A stretch of DNA of 7,632 nt from Flavobacteriales bacterium (GCA_026983815.1 JALSTJ010000396.1:1-7632); one strand, 5' to 3'; positions 1 through 6,696 are shown, counted from the first letter of the stretch. Notes: generated by a model not told the origin, from the sequence alone. Program-made: numbers and translations.

Positions 1-41
1 GAAATAGTGATTAAAAAAAATAAAAATAATAGCTTTTTCAT
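1..41 (-). CDS. 5' end of a secreted or lipid-anchored protein, truncated by the window edge
   Basis: An ATG at 39-41 on the minus strand opens a frame that runs off the left edge after 13 codons, reading MKKLLFLFFLITI. Two lysines followed by an unbroken run of hydrophobic residues form the start of a type I or lipoprotein signal peptide, so the product is probably exported. The upstream leader on the minus strand is AT-rich and contains a TAGGAG stretch about 30 bases before the ATG, too far away for a normal ribosome binding site. The gene points the same way as susCDE and lies 347 bases beyond susE. In Sus-type loci the next gene is often a surface glycoside hydrolase such as a GH13 amylase, but nothing of a catalytic domain is visible, so the function is unknown. 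A run of eight T (minus strand) lies within the signal-peptide codons. Confidence 0.6.
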   Translation of the reverse strand, partial: MKKLLFLFFLITI

Positions 42-150
42 ATTTTGATTTATAATTTATTCAATTTCTCCTAACACATTAAAAATATTTGATTATCACA
101 ACCTATTTTACTCCAACATTTCACTTTACTACTACTTGAATGTTTGCATA

Positions 151-186
151 CCTTGAAGGTTGGAAAAACCTTCAAGGAGTTTTTTT
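151..186 (+). terminator. Hairpin with T-tract, terminator-like on the plus strand
   Basis: CCTTGAAGGTT at 151-161 pairs perfectly with AACCTTCAAGG at 167-177, giving an 11-base-pair stem with a 5-base loop. Seven T follow at 180-186, after a 2-base spacer. This is the form of an intrinsic terminator read on the plus strand. No plus-strand gene lies to its left in the window, since the neighbouring gene there is on the minus strand. It may stop antisense transcription or be part of a repeat element. On the minus strand it lacks a following T-tract. Confidence 0.55.
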
Positions 187-201
187 AATCACTTGCTTCT
201 T

Positions 202-229
202 CCTTCAAGGTTTACAAACACCTTGAAGG
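202..229. repeat. Second CCTT(G/C)AAGG hairpin
   Basis: CCTTCAAGGT at 202-211 pairs with ACCTTGAAGG at 220-229, a perfect 10-base-pair stem with an 8-base loop. No T-tract follows on either strand, so it is not a good intrinsic terminator alone. With the hairpin at 151-177 it forms a larger imperfect inverted repeat: GCATACCTT at 146-154 matches AAGGTATGC at 226-234 as reverse complement. Confidence 0.65.
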
Positions 230-291
230 TATGCTTATCATCATTGTTTATTATTTCTTTTATTTACTTAAAGATACATCCTCTTACAGTT

Positions 292-313
292 AAGACAAGG
301 CACATCTTGTCTT
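292..313. repeat. Perfect 8-base-pair hairpin of unknown role
   Basis: AAGACAAG at 292-299 pairs with CTTGTCTT at 306-313 around a 6-base loop. It differs in sequence from the CCTT(G/C)AAGG hairpins on either side. No T-tract follows on the minus strand. It may add to 3'-end structure of the operon transcript. Confidence 0.45.
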
Positions 314-329
314 TACAATTATAGACAAA

Positions 330-358
330 CCTTGAAGGCTTTTTCAAAACCTCCAAGG
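330..358 (-). terminator. Probable 3'-end hairpin of the susCDE operon
   Basis: Read on the minus strand, CCTTGGAGG (358-350) pairs with CCTTCAAGG (338-330) through nine positions, one of them a G-U wobble. It begins 30 bases after the susE stop codon. Bases after the stem are only moderately T-rich (TTTGTCT), so termination would be weak or assisted. The pairing is better as minus-strand RNA than as plus-strand RNA, where the same position is an A-C mismatch. This fits a role in the susCDE transcript. Confidence 0.45.
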
Positions 359-388
359 TCTATTTATTTAAAATCTATTTCAAAAAAA

Positions 389-1696
389 CTACTGCCATTG
401 ATGAAATGCAATCGTCGGTGGACTTACACTAAAATCCAAGACAATATTATATGTTCCTGCCGTTACCGGAATATTAGCTCCTCCTGCTTCCAGTGTTCCG
501 TCATTTCCATCATCGCCATAATTTACCGTCCAATCGTCATTTTGACGAATTTTAACATCTCCTGCCGTTAAGGTTACACCATTTAAATAGAATTTTCCTT
601 GGTCCGGTCCGAAATCAGGCATAAATTTTTCATCGGGACCGTTCCAACCGTTGGGTGTAGCATCGCCTACCAATCCCCATAAGTCGGCTGATTCTATGGT
701 GTAAGTCATTGCATTCAAATCCATTGTGATGATATAATTTCCTGCTGTAACAGTAATATTATCTCCATCGCTATCCAAAGTTCCGTCTGCACTGGTATCG
801 CCATAATTAGTTGTCCAGTCGTTGTTTAATCTGAATTTGATATCTCCTGCATTTAAAGTTGCTACGGCTTTCCAATTATCGCCATAAGGATTATATTGGA
901 ATTGAATATCCGGTCCGTTCCAACCATTTGGAGTTGCATCCCCGACGATTCCCCAAGAATAGGGTTCTATGGTATAGGTCAAGGTATTAGTATTTACCGT
1001 AATTTTATAAGTTCCTGCCGTTACAGGGATATTGGCACCGTTAGCTTCCAAAGTTCCGTCGGCACCGTCGTCGCCGTAATTGGTTGTCCAGGAATTATTT
1101 AAACGGAATTTAATATCTCCTGAACGTAAAGTTACATAAGCAACAATTACATCAGGGTCGGAAGTTTGGTAGAAAGGCAAATCGGGAATATCGGGAGAAC
1201 CCCAACCGCCGGGTGTTGCACTTCCTACAACTCCCCAATCCGTTGAGAGATCCAAATAGGACGAATAACAGGTAACATTTAAGGTAATAGGTTCGGAATC
1301 CAAAGTTTTAAAATCACTCAACTTTGTTCTAACTTTTACCAATACATTGGTAGGAGTGTTAGCGGGAACGCCCAAAGTGAGTAATTTGGCATTTAACTCT
1401 TCATTTGTAAATTCCTTCTGCAAAGCATTGCCAGCCGGAAATATTTGCGGATTGGAAAAATCACCTCCTTCCAAATCTATCATAACAGCATATTGCGGAG
1501 CTGCTTGAAAACCGAAATCGGGTTTTTGCCAGCTTACCGTTAAAGCGGTTGCCTGGGGTTGGTTTTCATCCAAAACAACTTGTGTAGCTGATAAACTTAC
1601 TTCGGTATTAGCATTCGGGTTCAAGGTAACAAATTCTCTCTTTTTGCAAGACCCGAAAGCCAATAAAATTAAACTTATATAAAATATTTTTTTCAT
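389..1696 (-). CDS. susE: SusE-like surface lipoprotein with three tandem glycan-binding modules
   Basis: This is a 435-residue outer-membrane lipoprotein thought to hold alpha-glucan at the cell surface for the SusCD transporter. The signal peptide MKKIFYISLILLAFGSC ends in a lipobox with the lipid-bearing Cys at residue 17. Residues about 20-150 form an N-terminal domain like that of SusE (PF14292 type). Three repeats of 92-96 residues follow, starting at W154, W248 and W340. Each has the pattern WGxVGxATPxGW, then GDxKxRxNxxW, NYGD, DGTL, then TAGxY, matching SusE/SusF-type modules (PF16411 type). Two tryptophans per repeat are candidate sugar-stacking residues. Known SusE has two such modules and SusF three, so this protein has SusE-like position and SusF-like module count. 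An in-frame TTG lies three codons upstream; ATG at 1696 is preferred because it places the two lysines at the start of the signal peptide. The gene lies 11 bases after the susD stop and ends in TAG. Starch as ligand is inferred from the family. Confidence 0.9.
   Translation of the reverse strand: MKKIFYISLILLAFGSCKKREFVTLNPNANTEVSLSATQVVLDENQPQATALTVSWQKPDFGFQAAPQYAVMIDLEGGDFSNPQIFPAGNALQKEFTNEELNAKLLTLGVPANTPTNVLVKVRTKLSDFKTLDSEPITLNVTCYSSYLDLSTDWGVVGSATPGGWGSPDIPDLPFYQTSDPDVIVAYVTLRSGDIKFRLNNSWTTNYGDDGADGTLEANGANIPVTAGTYKITVNTNTLTYTIEPYSWGIVGDATPNGWNGPDIQFQYNPYGDNWKAVATLNAGDIKFRLNNDWTTNYGDTSADGTLDSDGDNITVTAGNYIITMDLNAMTYTIESADLWGLVGDATPNGWNGPDEKFMPDFGPDQGKFYLNGVTLTAGDVKIRQNDDWTVNYGDDGNDGTLEAGGANIPVTAGTYNIVLDFSVSPPTIAFHQWQ
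392..679 (-). repeat. SusE binding module 3 (C-terminal)
   Basis: This is the third tandem module, beginning at W340 and running to the C-terminus. It has ATPNGWNGPD, then GDVKIRQNDDW, where KIRQ replaces the KFRL of modules 1 and 2. The last strand is replaced by a short tail ending FHQWQ. Confidence 0.8.
680..955 (-). repeat. SusE binding module 2
   Basis: This is the second tandem module, beginning at W248. It has the full ATPNGWNGPD loop and GDIKFRLNNDW. Its glycine/aspartate-rich loop reads NYGDTSADGTL instead of NYGDDGADGTL. Confidence 0.8.
956..1237 (-). repeat. SusE binding module 1 (most divergent copy)
   Basis: This is the first tandem module of SusE, beginning at W154. It reads ATPGGWGSPD where the other copies read ATPNGWNGPD, but keeps GDIKFRLNNSW and NYGDDGADGTL. 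The changed loop may alter ligand preference. Confidence 0.8.
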
Positions 1697-1707
1697 AACT
1701 TTCAATT

Positions 1708-3600
1708 TTAATATCCCGGATTTTGATGTAAATTCGGATTGATTGATAAAACATTTGTAGGTAAAGGGAACAGTTTTCTGTAAGAATCAACTGCTATTCC
1801 ATTAGGATCATTTCCTTTGAAGGGCCATAAATATTGATTAGTTGTAAAATAACCGTATCTTATTAAATCGGTTCGTCGGGTTCCTTCCCAGTATAATTCT
1901 CTGGAACGTTCATCCAAAACAAAATCAAGATTCAAATCGGCTGCCGTAATATTTCCCGAAGTATCTCCATAAGCTCTTTCTCTTAATTCGTTAATTTTAT
2001 CGACAGCTGTTGTAGTGCTTCCGCCACCGCCTCTTAAAACAGCTTCGGCATAATTCAAGTAAATTTCTGCCAATCTTATCAAAGGAATATCGGTATCGGC
2101 AAAATTTCCACTGGCATCGGAGCCGGGGTTTCCTTGCGAATCTATATTTTTGAATTTGGTTACGGCATATCCATCCCCAAATTGAGTAACATCTGTAATT
2201 TCAAGGTTTTGACCATTGGTATAGAACATTCCCCTTTTGTCGCTTTGAAAAGGCGTGATACTATACGTCATATCATTCAAATTCATCACCACATAATAGG
2301 TTCCGTCAGCCGGAATTGAAATATTGGCTCCTCCGGCATCCAGAGTTCCATCAGCACCGTCATCGCCGTAATTTTGTCCCCAATTTTCATCGTATCTGAA
2401 TTTTAAATCGCCTGCCGTTAATTCAGCATATAAAGCAAATTCATTGGGAGCGGTTTCATACATTTCCACATCGGGACCATTCCAACCGTTTGGCGTAGCA
2501 CTTCCCACCAAACCCCAATTGCTTTGCGTGCCTAATGCGGTATTTAAGGCATTGATATCAACGGCAAATTTATTAACCAAATTTTTGGTCGTTCTCAACC
2601 CATACCAACCGCCGTTTACGCCATAATCCGCAGGATTCATACTTCCGCCTATTGAAGCGTGTATCAGAAAAGTCGTTCCACCGTAAGTTTGTGAATGTTG
2701 TCCGTCAAAATTTACCCCGAAAATAATCTCGTCTTGTGCACCATTGGTATCATTGTCCGCCAAGAACAATTCGTCATAAGCCGTTCCGTTTCCATTGGCA
2801 TCATTCATATTTATCGTGTAAGGCGAATTCATCACTTTTTCGGAATATGTAACACATTCATTGTATTTAGGTGTGCCTATCCACTCCTCGGCGTTCAAAT
2901 ACAAACGCGACAACAAAGCCCAAGCTGCCGCCTTATCCACTCTGCCGTATTCATTGGTTTTAGGCTCTTTTAATTTGTTTTGAATATCCAACAATTCGCT
3001 TTCTACAAAATCAAACAATTCTTGTCTATTACTTTGTTTAGGCAAATCGGTAGAAAGTTCGGTAACCAAGGGAACGTTTCCGTATAAATCAATTAAATTA
3101 TAGTAAGCATAAGCTCTTATAAAACGAGCTTCGGCAATATAATAGTCCACTTCTTGATTACTTTCCAATTTTTTTGCATTTTCTATAAATGAATTGGCAA
3201 AAGACACGGTTTGAGCCAAGCGATAATACATCGCATCGGTAAAATCGTTTCCTGCCGTCCAATACATTCCGTGTAAATCTTGTAAACCCGGGTCACCCCA
3301 AGCCACTACGGCGTGATCCGTTGTCAGTTCATTCAAATTATACAGCATTCGTGTAAATTGCGAAAAACCTTCATCGATATCGGAAATATCGGGTTGTCCT
3401 GCCGGACCTTGTTGTCCCGTGAGTGCCAAGCTGGCATATACTTTTGCCAAAGCACTTTTGGCTTCCTGAGCGTTGGAAAAAACATCCGCTTCTGTAAAGC
3501 TGTCCGGATCTATGGGATTTTGATCCAAATCTTTATGACAAGAAGTCTGGGTGAGAATTATTGCCAAAAAAAGACTTAATCTATAAATTACTGTTTTCAT
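1708..3600 (-). CDS. susD: SusD/RagB-family glycan-binding lipoprotein with an inserted SusE-type module
   Basis: This is the surface lipoprotein that closes the SusC channel and captures glycan. The signal peptide MKTVIYRLSLFLAIILTQTSC gives a lipid-bearing Cys at residue 21. The SusD N-terminal region follows, with the typical helical block around residues 154-181 (AEARFIRAYAYYNL, then LYGNVPLVTE). The C-terminal SusD_RagB region shows DKRGMFYTNGQ (454-464), IPLIRLAEIYLNYAEAVL (about 505-522) and LDERSRELYWEGTRRTDL (562-579), and the protein ends NPNLHQNPGY. Between the block GGWYGLRTTKNLVNKF (to residue 345) and DKRGMF lies an extra module of about 90 residues (362-450) that matches the SusE repeats. 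This raises the length to 630 residues, where related SusD proteins are around 530-550. A TTG at 3619-3621, directly after the susC stop, opens the same frame seven codons earlier. ATG at 3600 is preferred because it gives a normal lipoprotein signal. The gap to susC is 21 bases, so the genes are co-transcribed. Confidence 0.93.
   Translation of the reverse strand: MKTVIYRLSLFLAIILTQTSCHKDLDQNPIDPDSFTEADVFSNAQEAKSALAKVYASLALTGQQGPAGQPDISDIDEGFSQFTRMLYNLNELTTDHAVVAWGDPGLQDLHGMYWTAGNDFTDAMYYRLAQTVSFANSFIENAKKLESNQEVDYYIAEARFIRAYAYYNLIDLYGNVPLVTELSTDLPKQSNRQELFDFVESELLDIQNKLKEPKTNEYGRVDKAAAWALLSRLYLNAEEWIGTPKYNECVTYSEKVMNSPYTINMNDANGNGTAYDELFLADNDTNGAQDEIIFGVNFDGQHSQTYGGTTFLIHASIGGSMNPADYGVNGGWYGLRTTKNLVNKFAVDINALNTALGTQSNWGLVGSATPNGWNGPDVEMYETAPNEFALYAELTAGDLKFRYDENWGQNYGDDGADGTLDAGGANISIPADGTYYVVMNLNDMTYSITPFQSDKRGMFYTNGQNLEITDVTQFGDGYAVTKFKNIDSQGNPGSDASGNFADTDIPLIRLAEIYLNYAEAVLRGGGGSTTTAVDKINELRERAYGDTSGNITAADLNLDFVLDERSRELYWEGTRRTDLIRYGYFTTNQYLWPFKGNDPNGIAVDSYRKLFPLPTNVLSINPNLHQNPGY
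2251..2517 (-). repeat. SusE-type binding module inserted inside SusD
   Basis: In SusD residues 362-450 the sequence reads WGLVGSATPNGWNGPD, then LTAGDLKFRYDENW, NYGDDGADGTLDAGGANI and finally MTYSITP. This is the same motif order as the three modules of the neighbouring susE. Codons differ from the susE copies at many silent positions, so the duplication is not recent. SusD blocks continue in frame on both sides. Confidence 0.9.
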
Positions 3601-3621
3601 AATTACTAATTTTCTTATCAA

Positions 3622-6543
3622 TTAAAATTTAAAATTAAATCCAAGGGTATAAACTGTGGGTCTGGGATAAAAATTATTATCTATACCTCCCGGAATTTCA
3701 GGATCTAAACCTTTGTAACCGGTAAAAGTGGCTACATTTTGAATAGTTCCGTATAGTCTGAAACTTGATTTTTTATAGAATTTAGGAAATAAATAACCTA
3801 AACTGATATAATCTACTTTCAAGAACGAAGCATCTTTTACATAATAATCACTCAACAAATTGGTTTCCGAATGGGTTTGAAATCCCGAATTGAAATAATC
3901 GGAATGCAAGTTGGTCAAAAACGGCAAAGTATTGATGTCTGCCGGTATCGATTTACTCGATGCCACATTATCATACATATAATTTCCTATGTTGGAACGC
4001 ATCGAAATTGAAAAATCAAAATTTCCATAGCGTAAACTACTGGCTAATCCCATTTGTAAATCAGCCATCGGGTCGTTAAAATAATAACGATCATCGTTAT
4101 TGATGACGCCGTCACCGTTTCTATCGACATAAACTCCTTCAATAGGTTTTCCATCCGCATCATATACTTGTTGATAAACTAAAAATGTATAAGGGGCTTG
4201 TCCTTCGGTATGAATTTGAACCGTATTTCCAACGCCACCTTCTATACCTCCTACTTCTTGGTCAAACGGCATATAAGTAACTTTGTTATTATTATAAGCA
4301 ATATTGAAATTGATATCCCATCTGATTTTTTCCTTATCTACGGCAATGGTATTCAATTCCAATTCGATACCTTTGTTTTGCATATTTCCAACATTTTTTT
4401 CGACACGGTTACCAAAGTTTGTAAAAGGATCTACCAATGCCCAAATAATCAAATCTTTTGTTTCTTTGTTATAAAGATTTATCGAACCGTTGATTCTATT
4501 GTTTAATAAACCGAAATCCAAACCGAAATTAAGTGTTTTTCCTACTTCCCATCTCAAATTTTTATTGACAGGTTCGGGTCTATACGTTTGATAAAACTGG
4601 TTGCCAAACTGATAAGCCGCCGTCGATGTGCTGATGGCATATCGGGTTAAATATTTATAAGGAGCCAGTCCGTTTACATTTCCTACTTCTCCATATCCTA
4701 TACGTAATTTCAAATGATTGATTAACTTGGAATTTTTTAAGAAATTTTCTTTATGCAAGTTCCAAGCCAATGCCACACTGGGAAAATACCCCCAACGATC
4801 ATCGGGATTTAATTTGGATGATGCATCGGCACGTAAAGTGGCTGTCAATAAATATTTATCATTAAAAGTGTAATTTAAACGTCCGAAATAGGATAATAAA
4901 ACTTCTTTGGACTTATCAATTTTTTCAAAATCTGGTTGTCCTTGTTGCAAGGCATAATCATCGTGAAAGAAATTGTAGTTATAAAACGATTGATACGAAT
5001 AACCGGACATCCATTTGATATGATGTTTATTAATTTGTTTGGTATAAGTAAAATATGCGTCCAATAATTTATTGTCTTTCTCATTATTATAAAAATTATG
5101 CACTCCTTGCCAAGAAGGATCGGAAGTTGGCATATCTGCCGAAACAATGGTTTTACCATCGCCTTGTGATTTATCCATTCCAATATTTAATGTAGCAACG
5201 ATATCGGGAAAGAAATGCAATTTGTAATCAAATTTGATATTTCCTATAAATCTTTTGACATAAGACAAATCATCGGTTAGATTGATCAAAGCCATTGGGT
5301 TGGTCGGCGCCAAATTGTATTGATAATTCGTATTGGGATCGATCCAAGAAAAATATCCTGCAAAAGGAGAATTATCATCGTAAACGGGATGAGTCGGATC
5401 AAAAACCAAAGCAGAACCAATGGCACCTCTATTGCCAAATTGATTTTCAACATACATTCCTCGGGCATTCAAATCAATTTTCAAATGATCTTTTAATAAG
5501 GACGGACTTAAATTCAACGAAAGCGTGGTTCTTTCAAAATTATCCCGTTTCAAAATTCCGTCTTGATTGGAATAAGACAACGAAAATCTTGCAGGCATCC
5601 CTTTGATTTGTCCGGTTCCGCTTAAATTATGTTCATATCCGATTGCCGGTCTGTAAATTTCTTTTTGCCAATCGGTAAGCGCATCACCAAGTCTTGACTG
5701 TGCGGCTGGTGTTCCTATTTCATTAACTACACGTTTAAATTCCTGTGCCGTCATTACATTGACAAATCTCGTAGGAATATACGAAGCGGTTTTGGCATCG
5801 TAAGTAAAATGAAATTTTCGTTTGGCTCCTTTTTTGGTGGTAATCATCACAACCCCGTTCGCTGCCCGAGAACCATAAATGGCTGTTGACGAAGCATCTT
5901 TTAGAATGACAATACTTTTGATATCGGCTGGATTGATAAAATCCAAAATATTCCTTGAACCGCCAACTCCCGAATTATCCAAAGGCAATCCATCCACTAC
6001 ATATAAAGGTTCGTTGGTCAATGACAAGGAACTCAACCCTCGAATATTGATACTTCCACCCTCTCCGGGCGCACCGCTTGGCGGAGTTACGGTTACTCCT
6101 GCAACTTTTCCGGTAATCAATTCTTGTGCGGAATTGATAGCTCCTTTGTTGAACTTTTTGGTCGTAACAACATTTACCGAACCCGTTAAATCCGATTTTT
6201 TTGCCGTTCCATAACCAACAACTACTACTTTGTCCAAATTTTCCACTTTTTCTTTTAATCGGACATTTATCACATTTTTGCCGGAAATAACTTTGATTTT
6301 AACCGGTTGATATCCTAAAAAATCAAATTCCAGAACACTTCCAACCGGCACATTTTGCAACAAATATTTCCCATCAAAATCCGTGGTGGTTCCCTTTTGA
6401 GTGCCTTGAATAATAACCGCAACACCGGGTAAAGGATCTCCGGTTGCCGCTTCGGTTACCGTCCCCTTAATATTCATTTGAGCAAACGAAACAAATGTTA
6501 TGGAGACAATAAAACCAAATACTATCGATTTTAATTTATACAT
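3622..6543 (-). CDS. susC: SusC/RagA-family TonB-dependent outer-membrane glycan transporter
   Basis: This is the outer-membrane barrel that imports oligosaccharides with energy from TonB-ExbB-ExbD, working with SusD as lid. It has 973 residues, a normal length for the family. A signal peptide (residues 1-21, cleavage likely after SFA) precedes a carboxypeptidase-regulatory-like beta-sandwich domain at about 24-98 (IKGTVTEAATGDPLPGV, then TDFDGKY). The plug domain follows, with VVVVGYGTAKKSDLTGSV from residue 106 and the SusC signature LKDASSTAIYGSRAANGVV from residue 214. The rest is the beta-barrel, ending in an aromatic outer-membrane signal, YTLGFNFKF. The start is ATG with an AT-rich leader and no Shine-Dalgarno sequence, as is usual in Bacteroidota. 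It is the first gene of the operon and is divergent from the LacI-type regulator. The sequence alone does not give the substrate; alpha-glucan is inferred from the SusE/SusF modules next to it. No frameshift or missing segment was seen. Confidence 0.95.
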   Translation of the reverse strand: MYKLKSIVFGFIVSITFVSFAQMNIKGTVTEAATGDPLPGVAVIIQGTQKGTTTDFDGKYLLQNVPVGSVLEFDFLGYQPVKIKVISGKNVINVRLKEKVENLDKVVVVGYGTAKKSDLTGSVNVVTTKKFNKGAINSAQELITGKVAGVTVTPPSGAPGEGGSINIRGLSSLSLTNEPLYVVDGLPLDNSGVGGSRNILDFINPADIKSIVILKDASSTAIYGSRAANGVVMITTKKGAKRKFHFTYDAKTASYIPTRFVNVMTAQEFKRVVNEIGTPAAQSRLGDALTDWQKEIYRPAIGYEHNLSGTGQIKGMPARFSLSYSNQDGILKRDNFERTTLSLNLSPSLLKDHLKIDLNARGMYVENQFGNRGAIGSALVFDPTHPVYDDNSPFAGYFSWIDPNTNYQYNLAPTNPMALINLTDDLSYVKRFIGNIKFDYKLHFFPDIVATLNIGMDKSQGDGKTIVSADMPTSDPSWQGVHNFYNNEKDNKLLDAYFTYTKQINKHHIKWMSGYSYQSFYNYNFFHDDYALQQGQPDFEKIDKSKEVLLSYFGRLNYTFNDKYLLTATLRADASSKLNPDDRWGYFPSVALAWNLHKENFLKNSKLINHLKLRIGYGEVGNVNGLAPYKYLTRYAISTSTAAYQFGNQFYQTYRPEPVNKNLRWEVGKTLNFGLDFGLLNNRINGSINLYNKETKDLIIWALVDPFTNFGNRVEKNVGNMQNKGIELELNTIAVDKEKIRWDINFNIAYNNNKVTYMPFDQEVGGIEGGVGNTVQIHTEGQAPYTFLVYQQVYDADGKPIEGVYVDRNGDGVINNDDRYYFNDPMADLQMGLASSLRYGNFDFSISMRSNIGNYMYDNVASSKSIPADINTLPFLTNLHSDYFNSGFQTHSETNLLSDYYVKDASFLKVDYISLGYLFPKFYKKSSFRLYGTIQNVATFTGYKGLDPEIPGGIDNNFYPRPTVYTLGFNFKF

Positions 6544-6652
6544 TTTATAACAATTTTAATTAATTAATCAGTTAAAAAATTAATTATTCTTTCACGGTAA
6601 TTTCATAAATAATTAACTTTCTTGCTTATAAATTTAAAGCATTTATCTTTAA

Positions 6653-6683
6653 AAAATATATCAAATAAGACAATTTGCTTACG
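6653..6683 (-). promoter_or_regulatory. Weak candidate promoter for susC
   Basis: On the minus strand, TATATTTT (6660-6653) matches seven of eight positions of the Bacteroidota -7 element TAnnTTTG. A -33 element at the usual spacing would fall at 6680-6683, but the bases there (CGTA) are a poor match to TTTG. That position touches the LacI-type palindrome at 6681-6696, so bound regulator would affect it. No better promoter was found between the two divergent genes. Confidence 0.25.
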
Positions 6684-6696
6684 AAAACGTTTTAGT
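6681..6696. promoter_or_regulatory. Candidate operator for the LacI-family regulator
   Basis: ACGAAAACGTTTTAGT is a 16-base palindrome with one mismatched pair; its core AAAACGTTTT (6684-6693) is perfect. LacI-family proteins bind even palindromes with a central CG, which this has. It lies between the divergent susC and lacI-type genes, 138 bases before the susC start and 90 before the regulator start. It is upstream of the regulator promoter rather than over it, so susC is the likelier target. Whether binding represses or activates cannot be read from the sequence. Confidence 0.55.

Larger units (their letters stand above)
42..388. other. Hairpin-rich non-coding region downstream of susE
   Basis: No convincing protein-coding frame was found in these 347 bases. 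The part from 146 to 361 is dominated by copies of the 9-base palindrome CCTT(G/C)AAGG, paired into hairpins, plus one unrelated 8-base-pair hairpin. The part from 42 to 145 is plain AT-rich leader sequence before the truncated left-hand gene. I looked there on the minus strand for a TAnnTTTG promoter element and found none, so the left gene is either read through from the operon or uses a promoter I cannot recognise. Confidence 0.7.

Noticed and set aside
13..20. Run of eight A (T on the coding strand) in the left-edge signal peptide as a phase-variation tract
   Set aside because: It falls in Leu/Phe codons of a hydrophobic signal in an AT-rich genome. Eight bases is too short to argue for slippage without other evidence.
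146..361. Possible CRISPR array because of repeated CCTT(G/C)AAGG
   Set aside because: The repeats are only 9 bases, palindromic, irregularly spaced and paired into hairpins. No repeat-spacer periodicity or cas gene is present.
332..571. Plus-strand open frame over the end of susE
   Set aside because: It lies antisense to the conserved third SusE module and its product has no recognisable motif.
2251..2517. SusD insertion as an assembly error or frameshift
   Set aside because: The frame is intact, both flanking SusD blocks are complete, and the DNA differs from every susE copy at many silent sites.
4198..4506. Plus-strand open frame of 102 codons inside susC
   Set aside because: It is antisense to the conserved SusC barrel, and AT-rich coding DNA often leaves such frames open by chance.
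6556..6590. TTAATTAATTAA-type inverted repeats before susC
   Set aside because: These are simple AT-rich sequence with weak pairing and are expected by chance at this composition.
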